Source of the DNA: JAJYSO01 sp964451785
GTDB lineage: Bacteria > Bacteroidota > Bacteroidia > Flavobacteriales > Flavobacteriaceae
Reading direction: 5' to 3'
NCBI GenBank assembly: GCA_964451785.1
Contig: CAYVJG010000003.1
Coordinates: 49,567-113,566, forward strand
DNA: 64,000 nucleotides
In this document: one piece after another, positions 25,857-34,464 of the stretch
Numbering within the stretch: position 1 is the first letter of the stretch
Layout: every line of letters begins with the position of its first letter
Position numbers and translations under genes: made by a program
Notes under the pieces: model-generated
Seen by the model: only the letters and a program-made list of their open reading frames with translations
Told to the model about the DNA's origin: nothing
Database searches by the model: none

Positions 25857-27110
25857 ATGGCAGTAACTGAAATCACATCTTCTCAACAGGCAATGGATCT
25901 TGAAGAGAAGTATGGAGCTCATAATTATCACCCACTACCTGTTGTTCTTAAAAAAGGACGCGGGGTGTTTATGTGGGATGTTGAAGGTAAAAAATATTAC
26001 GATTTTTTATCAGCTTATTCAGCTGTTAATCAAGGGCATTGCCATCCTAAAATTCTAGAAGCACTGTGGATGCAAGCTGAAAATTTGACTTTGACATCTC
26101 GTGCCTTTTACAATGATGTATTGGGAAAATTTGAAGAGTATGTAACCAACTATTTTGGATACGATAAATTGTTGCCGATGAACTCTGGAGCTGAAGCTGT
26201 AGAAACAGCTCTGAAAATCTGTCGAAAATGGGGATATGAGGTAAAAGGAATTCCTTCAGGACAAGCGCAAATTGTTGTAGTACGCAATAACTTTCACGGC
26301 CGTACAATTACGGTAATTACCTTTAGTTCTTCTGAAGAGACTAAACACAACTTCGGTCCTTATACACCAGGATTTATCGAAATTCCTTATAATGACGTTG
26401 AAGCACTTGAAAAAGTACTAAACGAAAATAAAAATGTAGCAGGTTTCTTGGTTGAACCTATTCAGGGAGAAGCGGGTGTTGACGTGCCTGAAAATGGGTA
26501 TTTGAAAAAAGCGAAAGCACTTTGCGAAAAACACAACGTTCTTTTTATTGCCGATGAAATTCAAACCGGAATTGGCCGTACAGGCAAGTTGCTCGCTAGT
26601 GATTACGAAGGCATTAAACCGGATATGGTAACCCTAGGAAAAGCTATTTCTGGTGGGGTAGTGCCACTTTCAGTAGTTTTAGCCAATAATGAAGTGATGA
26701 ATGTTATTAAACCTGGTGAACACGGCTCTACTTTTGGTGGAAATCCTGTTGCTGCAGCCGTCGGTATTGCAGCTTTAGAGGTAGTTAAAGATGAAAAACT
26801 TACTGAAAATGCCGCTAAATTAGGCGAATTGTTCCGCAGTGAACTCAATGATTATATCAAAGATTCTAAACTTGTTAAAACCGTACGCGGAAAAGGACTA
26901 CTCAATGCCATTATCATTAACGATTCTCCTGAAAGCAGCACTGCTTGGGATATTTGTGTAGCTCTAAAAGACAATGGTCTTTTAGCTAAACCTACTCATG
27001 GAAATATCATAAGATTTGCTCCACCGCTTGTGATTACCGAAGCTCAAATTAAAGATTGTATTCGTATCATTACAGAAACCTTGAGTACTTTTGAAGACAA
27101 AGTGGCTTAA
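25857..27110 (+). CDS. rocD: Ornithine aminotransferase
   Basis: PLP enzyme converting ornithine and 2-oxoglutarate to glutamate-5-semialdehyde and glutamate. 417 residues matching ornithine aminotransferase throughout: EEKYGAHNYHPLPVVLKKGRGVFMWDVEGKKYYDFLSAYSAVNQGHCHPKI, MNSGAEAVETALKICRKWGY, the aspartate motif LFIADEIQTGIGRTGK and the PLP lysine in VTLGKAISGGVVPLSVVLA. The closing PTHGNIIRFAPPLVI is also typical. Monocistronic: a long AT-rich region precedes it and a strong terminator follows. Confidence 0.95.
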   Translation: MAVTEITSSQQAMDLEEKYGAHNYHPLPVVLKKGRGVFMWDVEGKKYYDFLSAYSAVNQGHCHPKILEALWMQAENLTLTSRAFYNDVLGKFEEYVTNYFGYDKLLPMNSGAEAVETALKICRKWGYEVKGIPSGQAQIVVVRNNFHGRTITVITFSSSEETKHNFGPYTPGFIEIPYNDVEALEKVLNENKNVAGFLVEPIQGEAGVDVPENGYLKKAKALCEKHNVLFIADEIQTGIGRTGKLLASDYEGIKPDMVTLGKAISGGVVPLSVVLANNEVMNVIKPGEHGSTFGGNPVAAAVGIAALEVVKDEKLTENAAKLGELFRSELNDYIKDSKLVKTVRGKGLLNAIIINDSPESSTAWDICVALKDNGLLAKPTHGNIIRFAPPLVITEAQIKDCIRIITETLSTFEDKVA

Positions 27111-27130
27111 TATTATTAAGCTTAAATATA

Positions 27131-27168
27131 TAAAGGCGGAGTAGATTAGTTCTACTTCGCCTTTTATA
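27131..27168. terminator. Convergent terminator after rocD
   Basis: Stem AAAGGCGGAGTAGA (27132-27145) with TCTACTTCGCCTTT (27151-27164), one mismatch, T-rich on the plus side and A-rich before it, so usable from both strands. Confidence 0.8.
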
Positions 27169-27187
27169 GTTTAAAATAGCCTACAAA

Positions 27188-27523
27188 TTATTGCATGCTT
27201 TGCGCTTGTTCAACAGCTTCTTGAATTTTTTGCATATAAGCATCCCAGCCGCCTACAGAAGCGATAGTAATAATAGCCCAAATTAAAGATATAACACCTA
27301 ATATTAAACCGATAATGGCAATTACTCTTGCCGTCTTAACTTGACTGTAATTGGAGTATAATTCAGGTTCTGCTAGGTATTTTTTTCGATCTTTATTGGC
27401 TAAAATTAAAGCAATTCCTGATAGGATAATTCCACCTATTCCGGCACTGAGACAGCAGGCTATAAAGGAAATAATTCCCAGGACTATTGACGTGGTAGCA
27501 TTAGTTAATTTACTTTGTTCCAT
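27188..27523 (-). CDS. Small CCC-motif (DUF4190-like) membrane protein
   Basis: 111 residues with two hydrophobic segments (residues ~10-42, containing the cysteine pair IACCLSAGIGGIILSGIALI, and ~65-92, ARVIAIIGLILGVISLIWAIITIA) separated by a short charged loop NKDRKKYLAEPELY. This matches the small CCC-motif/DUF4190 membrane proteins common in Flavobacteriaceae, function unknown. It lies 20 bp after the DUF2752 gene and is probably in the same transcript. Confidence 0.7.
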   Translation of the reverse strand: MEQSKLTNATTSIVLGIISFIACCLSAGIGGIILSGIALILANKDRKKYLAEPELYSNYSQVKTARVIAIIGLILGVISLIWAIITIASVGGWDAYMQKIQEAVEQAQSMQ

Positions 27524-27543
27524 ATGAGATGAGAAATTAGAGA

Positions 27544-27834
27544 TTATACAAAATGAAAGTGGTGATTGAGTTCAAAACCGTAGTTTATAAGTATGGCTGC
27601 AACACTGATAATACTCAATGCAGTGATCCAATTACTTGATTTTTTAAAGGGATAAAAATAGTTGATTGCAATTATACCGCCTAAAAAAAGTAAAGGGTAT
27701 ATAGCCGGATACATCCAAAAAGCTGCCGTAAAATCACCGTGTAACAAAAATAAAACAGAACGCTGTCCGCCGCATCCCGGGCAGGGAACACCAAAAAATG
27801 TTTTCATTAAACAGGGTAACATATACTGCTCCAT
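27544..27834 (-). CDS. DUF2752 domain membrane protein
   Basis: 96 residues from ATG 27834 (MEQYMLPCLMK), the usual beginning of this group; an in-frame TTG at 27858 would add eight residues. The DUF2752 core is clear: cysteine motif GVPCPGCGGQRSVLFLLHGDFTAAFWMYPAIYPLL, then two further hydrophobic segments. Function unknown; such proteins often sit beside the CCC-motif or TM2 membrane proteins, as here. Confidence 0.8.
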   Translation of the reverse strand: MEQYMLPCLMKTFFGVPCPGCGGQRSVLFLLHGDFTAAFWMYPAIYPLLFLGGIIAINYFYPFKKSSNWITALSIISVAAILINYGFELNHHFHFV

Positions 27835-27941
27835 AAAAATAACTGTATCAAATACCAAAAGTAAGCTAAAAACTAATCGATTCCTAAAGCTTTATTAAAT
27901 TATTGTTGAACGTACTGCTCTGAAATAATTTTATAAAGTGC

Positions 27942-27949
27942 TACTTTTG
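27942..27949 (+). promoter_or_regulatory. TAnnTTTG promoter of the small membrane protein-Smr pair
   Basis: TACTTTTG, 17 nt before the ATG at 27967. Confidence 0.6.
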
Positions 27950-27966
27950 TGGCGAAAGTGAAAACT

Positions 27967-28188
27967 ATGAAGAAGAAATGGATTACCCCCATATTGATTT
28001 TTGGCGGAGCTTTGGTGTTGCTGTTTGCCGCCGGGATAAGCGAAAAATTACCTCCTCAAGATACAGTTTGGTTTAAAATTATTGGGATTATTTTATTGAT
28101 GATGGGCATGTATAGAGCTTCAAAACGCACTGATAGCCCTCAAGAAGAAGATGATACACATGCCGATGAAAATGAAAATAGGGGATAG
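27967..28188 (+). CDS. Small two-helix membrane protein, unknown function
   Basis: 73 residues. ATG 27967 (MKKKWITP) lies 17 nt after a promoter box; an in-frame start 18 bp upstream overlaps that box. Two hydrophobic segments (ILIFGGALVLLFAAGI and IIGIILLMMGMYRAS) are followed by a short acidic tail (SPQEEDDTHADENEN). I do not recognise the family. Its 3' end overlaps the start of the Smr gene, suggesting co-translation. Confidence 0.65.
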   Translation: MKKKWITPILIFGGALVLLFAAGISEKLPPQDTVWFKIIGIILLMMGMYRASKRTDSPQEEDDTHADENENRG

Positions 28189-28699
28189 AGTAGAGGTTGT
28201 AGATGATACTATTACAGGCGTTATCACTGCTATTCAAAATCATCAAGTCACGATAGAAACTGATGATGGATTCCCTATGCAGTTTCAGGAAGTAGAATTG
28301 ATTTTAGAGCAAGGTTTTTCTATTACTCGCGCTGCATTACAGCAGGCTATTCAGCAAAAATCAAAACCTGTAAAACGCCCTAAACCGCGAAGTGCTAAAC
28401 ACATGCAAAACACAGTAGTTGAGGTTGATTTACACATAGAAAATTTGACAAAATCTACGCGCTTTATGTCTGATTATGACATGCTTAATCTGCAGCTCAA
28501 TACGGCTAAAAATAAGTTGGATTGGGCTATTCAAAATCATATCCGCCGTCTGGTATTCATTCACGGTGTTGGGCGAGGTGTGCTGCGTATGGAACTCGAA
28601 ACCCTGCTAAGTAGATATGACGAGGTGAAATTTTATGATGCAGATTACAGTCAGTATGGCCGCGGAGCTACTGAGGTTTACATTTATCAAAACCTGTAA
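28172..28699 (+). CDS. Smr/MutS-family protein
   Basis: 175 residues from ATG 28172 (MKIGDRVEVVDD), matching the usual start of flavobacterial homologues; in-frame ATGs also exist at 28151, 28160 and 28166. The N-terminal ~60 residues form a small beta domain (DRVEVVDDTITGVITAIQNHQVTIETDDG). The C-terminal Smr domain has VVEVDLHIENL (the LDxH-like motif) and the glycine loop VFIHGVGRGVLRMELETLL. Smr domains are nucleic-acid nucleases; the role of this stand-alone type is not established. It overlaps the upstream small membrane-protein gene. Confidence 0.85.
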   Translation: MKIGDRVEVVDDTITGVITAIQNHQVTIETDDGFPMQFQEVELILEQGFSITRAALQQAIQQKSKPVKRPKPRSAKHMQNTVVEVDLHIENLTKSTRFMSDYDMLNLQLNTAKNKLDWAIQNHIRRLVFIHGVGRGVLRMELETLLSRYDEVKFYDADYSQYGRGATEVYIYQNL

Positions 28700-28703
28700 A
28701 TCA

Positions 28704-29291
28704 CTAGTCGACAACAAGTGTTGAATCGGCTAAGTTAAAGGTGGCAGAGCGATCAAAAGAACCAAAACTCAAACGTTCTCTGACAATTTCTTCCTCTTTT
28801 GCACTGTTTTTAAGCGTGATATTGTGCGCTATGGCATAGGTTTCAAAAGTACGTTTAAAGGTACCTTGAACAGAATCTATGCTGACATTGGTGATAGATG
28901 TAATTAACTCAACATAGCCACCGTCTAAGCTGTGGTATTCTTTTGTAACATGGGGCTCAATTGGCGGGGTACCACTACAAAAGTAAGCAGCTCCATTGAG
29001 TTCACCATCATAATTTCTATAAATCAATTGATTGGTGCCTGTCAATGCAATAGTGTCTGTAACTGTTGGAATATCTTCAAGATAATACCCTGTAAAATTA
29101 TCATCTTCAAAATTAAAAGAAATCGACTCACTTGGATCACTGTTGACTACATAAAGCACATTCATAGCGCCTGAATCGCAGAGCTGTAAATCACTTTCAC
29201 TATCAAAATTAAAATTAGTGACGATTAGATCACCATCATCACAGCTGATTAGGGTTAAGGCGATAAGAAACAAAAAGACGATTTTTTTCAT
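28704..29291 (-). CDS. Lipoprotein of unknown function
   Basis: 195 residues with a lipoprotein signal: FLFLIALTLISCDDGD, lipobox Cys at residue 17 followed by acidic residues. The body is beta-rich, with C38 (LQLCDSGAMNVLYVVN) and C104 (AYFCSGTPP). No family recognised; looks like a small lipid-anchored surface or periplasmic protein. It converges with the Smr gene, 4 bp between stops. Confidence 0.7.
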   Translation of the reverse strand: MKKIVFLFLIALTLISCDDGDLIVTNFNFDSESDLQLCDSGAMNVLYVVNSDPSESISFNFEDDNFTGYYLEDIPTVTDTIALTGTNQLIYRNYDGELNGAAYFCSGTPPIEPHVTKEYHSLDGGYVELITSITNVSIDSVQGTFKRTFETYAIAHNITLKNSAKEEEIVRERLSFGSFDRSATFNLADSTLVVD

Positions 29292-29366
29292 AATTAATCA
29301 GTTTGACAGCAGATTACAATAGCCGTTTTTTAACGCTCGAAAGGTACAAAGATTTTTTATTTTCCT

Positions 29367-29374
29367 TACTTTTG
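29367..29374 (+). promoter_or_regulatory. TAnnTTTG promoter of the cysteine desulfurase
   Basis: TACTTTTG, with a 95-nt leader before the ATG at 29470. Confidence 0.55.
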
Positions 29375-29469
29375 CCTACCTCTGTTTAAAAAAATATACA
29401 ACCAATTTATAACAGTTGTACATTGTTTTTTACAGAACAAACAAACACACCACACTTAATAATAACTCA

Positions 29470-30624
29470 ATGAGACAAGTATATTTTGACAGCGCAGCAA
29501 CTACTCAAATGCGCGATGAAGTCATTGACGAAATGGCTAAAATTATGCGCACTAATTTTGGAAACCCTTCATCAACCCACAGCCCGGGGCGATCGTCAAA
29601 AGCTCTTATTGAAACGGCGCGTAAAAACATTGCTAAGCGCTTTAATGTCACCGCAAAAGAAATTGTTTTTACCTCTGGGGGTACTGAAGCAGACAACTTG
29701 ATTTTAAACAGTGCTGTTCGCGACTTAGGCGTTAAACGCATTATTTCTTCTCCTATAGAACACCATGCTGTAGGGCATAGTATAGAAGAATTACAAGATA
29801 AATATAATATTAAAGCCGATTATGTTAAACTTGATGAACGCGGTTTTGTCGATTATGAGCAACTCGAAAAGCTCTTAGCTGATTCAACTGAAAAAACATT
29901 GGTCAGTTTAATGCATGTGAATAATGAAATAGGAAATATCCTAGATCTTAAGCGCGTTGCTGACATGTGTAAACAATACGGCGCCTTGTTTCACAGTGAT
30001 ACAGTGCAGTCTATTGGACATTACAATATAGATTTACAAGAGATTCCGGTTGATTTTGCAGCTGTGAGCGCCCACAAATTTCACGGCCCTAAAGGAGTTG
30101 GCTTTGCTTTTATTCGCCAATCCAATCATTTACGCCCTTTAATTTTTGGCGGTGCGCAAGAACGTGGGTTACGTGCAGGCACTGAAGGTTTGCACAATAT
30201 TGTCGGCTTAGATAAAGCCCTAGCCTTAGCTTATGATAATTTAGCTAGTGAAAAAGAATATGTCACTGAGTTAAAACGTTATTTTATTGAGCAACTTAAA
30301 ACGCATATCTCAGGTGTAAAATTTAATGGCGGATGCGAAGATATGGCGCATAGTACCTATACCGTAGTCAATGTGAATTTACCGATTTCTGCTGAAAAAG
30401 CCCCATTGTTGTTATTTCAACTTGATTTAAAAGGAATTTCTTGCTCTAAAGGCAGTGCTTGTCAAAGCGGAAGTGATGCAGGATCACATGTTTTAAACGC
30501 AGTTTGTAAACCTGAAGATTTGCAACATCCATCAATTCGCTTTTCACTATCTGCTTTTAACCAAAAAGACGAAATAGATTACGTAGTTGATGAATTAAAA
30601 CAATTTGTGGACAGCGTTAACTAA
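29470..30624 (+). CDS. Cysteine desulfurase (IscS/NifS family)
   Basis: PLP enzyme that removes sulfur from cysteine for Fe-S clusters, thiolated tRNA or other thio-cofactors. 384 residues from ATG 29470 (MRQVYFDSAATTQMRDEVIDEM); an upstream in-frame start at 29416 adds 18 residues without family similarity. Motifs: FTSGGTEADNLIL, VSLMHVNNEIGNI, the PLP lysine in VSAHKFHGPKGVGFAFI, RAGTEGLHNIVG and the active cysteine in SKGSACQSGSDAGSHVL. No isc/suf scaffold genes are adjacent, so the acceptor is not shown. Confidence 0.92.
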   Translation: MRQVYFDSAATTQMRDEVIDEMAKIMRTNFGNPSSTHSPGRSSKALIETARKNIAKRFNVTAKEIVFTSGGTEADNLILNSAVRDLGVKRIISSPIEHHAVGHSIEELQDKYNIKADYVKLDERGFVDYEQLEKLLADSTEKTLVSLMHVNNEIGNILDLKRVADMCKQYGALFHSDTVQSIGHYNIDLQEIPVDFAAVSAHKFHGPKGVGFAFIRQSNHLRPLIFGGAQERGLRAGTEGLHNIVGLDKALALAYDNLASEKEYVTELKRYFIEQLKTHISGVKFNGGCEDMAHSTYTVVNVNLPISAEKAPLLLFQLDLKGISCSKGSACQSGSDAGSHVLNAVCKPEDLQHPSIRFSLSAFNQKDEIDYVVDELKQFVDSVN

Positions 30625-30650
30625 AGAAACTGTTACACTTAATACTTAAT

Positions 30651-30687
30651 GAACGCCTGTAGACGAAAGTTTATAGGCGTTTTTATT
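30651..30687 (+). terminator. Terminator after the cysteine desulfurase
   Basis: Stem AACGCCTGTAG with TATAGGCGTT (G-U pairs allowed), followed by TTTTATT. Confidence 0.7.
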
Positions 30688-30692
30688 ATGGT

Positions 30693-30862
30693 TAATACGA
30701 AAGTGATTTTTGAAATAGACTAAATATTTTGTAGTGAAAATTTCAAAGGTCAAGGCAAAAAGCACAGACATAGCCATAGCTATGGTAAGCATTTTTAACG
30801 CGGAGATTTGTAATTTTAACAGAAAGATTAGTCTCTTTTGAATGTCACTTTCGTATGAATTA
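30693..30862. repeat. Family B palindromic repeat, copy B1
   Basis: About 170 bp with ~30-bp imperfect terminal inverted repeats: TAATACGAAAGTGATTTTTG at the left and, at the right, the complement of TAATTCATACGAAAGTGAC. The core carries AGGTCAAGGC, then the apex palindrome CCATAGCTATGG flanked by AAAAAGC and GCATTTTT, then GAGATTTG. The second copy is at 52108. No coding capacity. Confidence 0.8.
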
Positions 30863-30868
30863 AAGGCA

Positions 30869-30899
30869 TAAAAAAAGCTTCAACGATCGTTGAAGCTTT
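30869..30899 (-). terminator. Terminator after tRNA-Leu
   Basis: A perfect palindrome around AAGCTTCAACGATCGTTG on 30874-30899, followed on the minus strand by seven Ts, 3 bp beyond the tRNA 3' end. Confidence 0.85.
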
Positions 30900-30901
30900 A
30901 G

Positions 30902-30983
30902 TGCGGGCGGAGAGACTCGAACTCTCACACCTCTCGGCACTAGATCCTAAGTCTAGCGTGTCTACCAATTCCACCACGCCCGC
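30902..30983 (-). tRNA. tRNA-Leu (anticodon TAG)
   Basis: Acceptor GCGGGCG pairs with CGCCCGC; D-arm TGGTGGAATTGGTAGAC; anticodon stem and loop AGACTTAGGATCT with anticodon TAG; a long variable arm typical of class II tRNA; T-arm GAGAGTTCGAGTCTCTC. No encoded CCA. Confidence 0.95.
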
Positions 30984-31005
30984 GTGTGGTTTTTGATAAC
31001 GGTTG

Positions 31006-31013
31006 CAAATATA
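31006..31013 (-). promoter_or_regulatory. TAnnTTTG promoter of tRNA-Leu
   Basis: TATATTTG on the minus strand, 22 nt before the tRNA 5' end. Confidence 0.6.
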
Positions 31014-31186
31014 AACCATTCTTTTAATTCGCCAATTTTTTTGACTCTATTTTTTTTGAAATTTATAGGGGTGAAGTATAGGTGTTTGATTAATAGAATG
31101 TTGCAATTGCAATAAATTTAAGAATGCTAGTTGGAAGGACTATTTTAAGTGAGTAAATCATTTAAAAAGCTTCAAAAACCGATATG

Positions 31187-31320
31187 TTATACCAATTATA
31201 ATTATTTTTTTAGCCCGATTTATAATTTTCTTTGTAGGTATAATGCCGTGGGTAACAAATTATATAGTACAATGAGACTGCTGTCGAAATTGGATTATAT
31301 AATTTGTCCATACGGTATTA
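31187..31320 (+). repeat. Family A intergenic repeat, copy A5
   Basis: Bounded by TTATACC and GGTATTA, almost identical to A1 (shared blocks include GTACAATGAGACTGCTGTCG and TTGTCCATACGGTATTA). The small ORF that crosses it is not a gene. Confidence 0.85.
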
Positions 31321-31424
31321 CTAATATGCAACACTAATTTATTAAAGTTTCCATTGATTTTAACGTTCATATGCTGGTGAGCTGTCAGAGGTTTCTTATT
31401 TTAGTCAATTCTAAAAATAACTAT

Positions 31425-32813
31425 ATGAGTACATTTACAGCTTATGTCCAAGAAAATAAAGAGCGCTTTATAGAAGAATTGTTTGAGCTTTTGCGCAAAC
31501 CTTCTGTAAGTACAGCGCCAGAACATAAACCCGATATTTTGGCTACCGCTGAGGCCGTTAAAACTTACCTTGAGAAAGCGGGTTGCGATACAGTAGAAAT
31601 TTGTGAGACCCCAGGAAACCCTGTTGTCTATGCTGAAAAAACTATTGATCCAAATTTGCCGACAGTATTGGTCTATGGACATTATGATGTACAACCCCCG
31701 GATCCTATAGATTTGTGGGATAATCCTCCTTTTGAACCTGTTATAAAAACTACCGAAATTCATCCTGAGGGAGCTATTTTTGCTCGCGGTGCTTGTGATG
31801 ATAAAGGCCAAATGTTTATGCATGTCAAAGCTTTTGAAGTGATGACGCAAAACGATGCCTTGCCCTGTAATGTCAAATTTATGATTGAAGGTGAAGAAGA
31901 AATTGGGAGCGAAAATCTAGGTTGGTTTGTAGAGCGCAATCGCGAAAAACTGTCCAATGATGTCATTTTGATTTCTGATACAGGCATGATAGCGAAAGAT
32001 ACCCCGTCAATTACCACCGGCTTGCGTGGGTTGAGTTATGTTGAGGTAGAAGTAACAGGGCCTAATCGCGATTTACACTCTGGTCTTTATGGAGGTGCTG
32101 TGGCTAACCCAATTAATGTATTGACGCGAATGATAGCATCATTACAAGACGAAAATCATCACGTTACTATCCCTGGATTTTATGATGCTGTAGAAGAATT
32201 GTCACAAGAAGAACGCGCTAAGATGGCCGAAGCTCCTTTTGACTTAGAAGCTTATAAAAAATCAATCGGACTTAACGCGGTTGAAGGTGAAAAAGGTTAT
32301 ACCACTAATGAACGCAACTCGATTCGCCCAACCTTAGATGTCAATGGTATTTGGGGAGGCTATCAAGGTGAAGGCGCTAAAACAGTCATCCCGAGTAAAG
32401 CCTATGCCAAAATTTCAATGCGCTTAGTACCACATCAAAAATGGGAAGATATCGCTCAGCTATTTAAAGCGCATTTTGAAAGTATAGCGCCTGAGAGTGT
32501 TAGCGTTAAGGTTAAAATTTTGCATGGCGGTGAAGGCTATGTCACTCCAATTGATGGCATTGAATACGAAGCTGCTAGTCGTGCTATAAAAGAAAGCTTT
32601 GGTAAAAATCCTATCCCTCAACGCAGTGGTGGAAGTATTCCTATTGTTGCTTTATTTGAACGCGAACTCAAAAGTAAAACCATCCTGATGGGTTTTGGAC
32701 TCGATTCGGATGCTATTCACTCTCCAAATGAAAATTTTGGAGTTTGGAATTACCTTAAAGGTATTGAGACCATCCCGCTATTTTACAAGCATTTCGTGTC
32801 TCTTAAAAAATAA
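31425..32813 (+). CDS. M20-family dipeptidase
   Basis: Zinc di- or aminopeptidase of the M20 (CNDP-like) family, cytosolic. 462 residues from ATG 31425 (MSTFTAYVQENKERFIEELFELL); an upstream in-frame start at 31371 lies in non-coding sequence. Metal and catalytic motifs: VLVYGHYDVQPPDP (His, Asp), FARGACDDKGQMFMHVKA (bridging Asp), MIEGEEEIGSENL (catalytic Glu pair), VILISDTGMIAKD, and the dimerisation-domain histidine in RDLHSGLYGGAV; the last metal ligand is in LDSDAIHSPNENF. Substrate probably dipeptides, not determinable further. Confidence 0.92.
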   Translation: MSTFTAYVQENKERFIEELFELLRKPSVSTAPEHKPDILATAEAVKTYLEKAGCDTVEICETPGNPVVYAEKTIDPNLPTVLVYGHYDVQPPDPIDLWDNPPFEPVIKTTEIHPEGAIFARGACDDKGQMFMHVKAFEVMTQNDALPCNVKFMIEGEEEIGSENLGWFVERNREKLSNDVILISDTGMIAKDTPSITTGLRGLSYVEVEVTGPNRDLHSGLYGGAVANPINVLTRMIASLQDENHHVTIPGFYDAVEELSQEERAKMAEAPFDLEAYKKSIGLNAVEGEKGYTTNERNSIRPTLDVNGIWGGYQGEGAKTVIPSKAYAKISMRLVPHQKWEDIAQLFKAHFESIAPESVSVKVKILHGGEGYVTPIDGIEYEAASRAIKESFGKNPIPQRSGGSIPIVALFERELKSKTILMGFGLDSDAIHSPNENFGVWNYLKGIETIPLFYKHFVSLKK

Positions 32814-32860
32814 TTTTATGAAAATCAGATGTTTATTTGATTTTTAAAGATATATTTTTA

Positions 32861-32868
32861 TACATTTG
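32861..32868 (+). promoter_or_regulatory. TAnnTTTG box upstream of asnA
   Basis: TACATTTG, 150 nt before the asnA ATG and immediately before a terminator-like hairpin (32875-32927). Confidence 0.5.
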
Positions 32869-32874
32869 TCTTGT

Positions 32875-32927
32875 TGTACAGGTAGAATATCTATTATTAC
32901 GTATGATATTTACCTGTACATTTTTTT
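32875..32927 (+). terminator. Terminator-like hairpin between the dipeptidase gene and asnA
   Basis: Long stem: TGTACAGGTAGAATATC (32876-32892) against GATATTTACCTGTACA (32905-32920), one mismatch, followed by seven Ts. It may end the dipeptidase transcript, or act as an attenuator if the box at 32861 is the asnA promoter. Confidence 0.75.
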
Positions 32928-33018
32928 AAATAACTGTTTAATATAAGTCTATGATTGCATTAACCTGCTATTGGCTCTTATAAGCTCGTAAATAATTTAA
33001 TCTATAAATACTCTAAAA

Positions 33019-34047
33019 ATGATCATTGAGAAAACAATCGTAAAAGGGAGAACATTACTCGAAGTCGAAAAATCTATCACATTTGTAAAAGATAATTTCC
33101 GAAATAATTTGAGTAATAATTTGAATTTGGTCCCTGTTTCCTCTCCGCTAGTTGTGCTCGATGGCACCGGACTCAATGATGATTTAAACGGTATTGAGCG
33201 TCCTGTGTCTTTTCCTATTAAAGCACTACAAGAACAAAAAGCAGTAGTCGTGCACTCATTAGCAAAATGGAAACGCGTTCGACTTAAAGAATTAGAAATT
33301 GAAGTAGGCGAAGGCATTATTACCGATATGCGCGCTTTGCGTCCGGATGAGGATTATTCACCTATTCATTCTATTTATGTCGATCAGTGGGATTGGGAAC
33401 GTCATATTGCCCCTGAACAACGCAATTTAACAACCTTAAAAGAAGTTGTTACTGCAGTATATGCTGCTTTGGTGAAAACTGAGAAAGCTGTTGAAGCGCA
33501 GTATCCGCAACTCAAAAGTGTGTTACCTGCTGAAATTACTTTTATTTCAAGCGAAGAGCTCTTGCAACGTTATCCTGATTTGGATCCTAAAAGACGCGAA
33601 AATGCTATTGCTAAAGAATTTGGTGCGGTCTTCATTTATGGTATAGGCGGCGTATTGACTAATGGTGAACCTCATGATGGTCGCGCTCCTGATTATGATG
33701 ATTGGAGCACTGCTAATGAAGCTGGATATAATGGCTTGAATGGCGACATCATTGTGTGGAACCCCGTATTAAACAGTGCCTTTGAACTATCTTCTATGGG
33801 AATCCGTGTTGATAAAACAGCACTTTTAAAACAATTAGAAATTAGAAATAACTTAGACAAAAAAGAACTGTCTTTTCATACTCTTTTACTAAATGACGAA
33901 CTCACCGAATCTATTGGCGGCGGTATTGGCCAATCACGTGTGTGCATGTTTATGCTTAAAAAAGCACATATTGGCGAAGTACAAGTCAGTATCTGGGATG
34001 AAAAAGTAAAAGATGAATTGTCTAAAGATGGGGTTAATATCCTGTAA
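33019..34047 (+). CDS. asnA: Aspartate-ammonia ligase
   Basis: Makes asparagine from aspartate, ammonia and ATP (AMP-forming), related in fold to class II tRNA synthetases. 342 residues, the normal length, with NLNLVPVSSPLVVLDGTGLNDDLNGIERPVSF at the start, VVHSLAKWKRVRLKEL, YVDQWDWERHI, GEPHDGRAPDYDDWS and the closing ESIGGGIGQSRVCMFML (class II motif 3-like arginine). Single gene with its own terminator. Confidence 0.95.
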   Translation: MIIEKTIVKGRTLLEVEKSITFVKDNFRNNLSNNLNLVPVSSPLVVLDGTGLNDDLNGIERPVSFPIKALQEQKAVVVHSLAKWKRVRLKELEIEVGEGIITDMRALRPDEDYSPIHSIYVDQWDWERHIAPEQRNLTTLKEVVTAVYAALVKTEKAVEAQYPQLKSVLPAEITFISSEELLQRYPDLDPKRRENAIAKEFGAVFIYGIGGVLTNGEPHDGRAPDYDDWSTANEAGYNGLNGDIIVWNPVLNSAFELSSMGIRVDKTALLKQLEIRNNLDKKELSFHTLLLNDELTESIGGGIGQSRVCMFMLKKAHIGEVQVSIWDEKVKDELSKDGVNIL

Positions 34048-34069
34048 ATAAAACTTGCTTTATAACTAT

Positions 34070-34098
34070 AAAAGGGCACTCATAGAGTGTCCTTTTTT
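34070..34098 (+). terminator. Terminator after asnA
   Basis: AAAGGGCACTC with GAGTGTCCTTT around ATA, then TTTT. Confidence 0.8.
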
Positions 34099-34464
34099 AT
34101 ATGATTACCTCAAGATACTCTAACGCTAAAAAAAATCTAGTATAACTAATTTTTAAAAAGTGAAATATAACAAAAACTAATTTTGTGATTTCTGTTTTTA
34201 AAAAATGAAAAAATACTAGAAAAACTGCGCTTATTCATGAGCTTACTATTTGTTTTTTATGATTTATTCTAAAGCTGTGTAAAATAATTTCTGAGAACTT
34301 GTCAGCAGATGAGAATGAAAATTTAGAGGCTCTACTTTTTATTAAAAAAAATACTTAGATTCGCCACTCTGACACATAAATCGTTATCAATTCACACTAG
34401 GAGATGATAATAAAGGCCGTTTTATGGCTTCCTTTTGATAAACGATTTTTTTTATAACTACACT
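34099..34464. other. AT-rich gene-free stretch before the MFS gene
   Basis: I see no gene, clear promoter box or repeat here. It presumably holds the upstream control region of the MFS/GH92 pair, but no operator can be pointed to. Confidence 0.4.

Noticed and set aside
30828..31019. A 63-codon minus-strand ORF overlapping tRNA-Leu.
   Set aside because: It reads through the tRNA and its terminator.
31149..31337. A 62-codon plus-strand ORF upstream of the dipeptidase gene.
   Set aside because: Most of it is the family A repeat A5; other copies of the repeat do not keep the frame.
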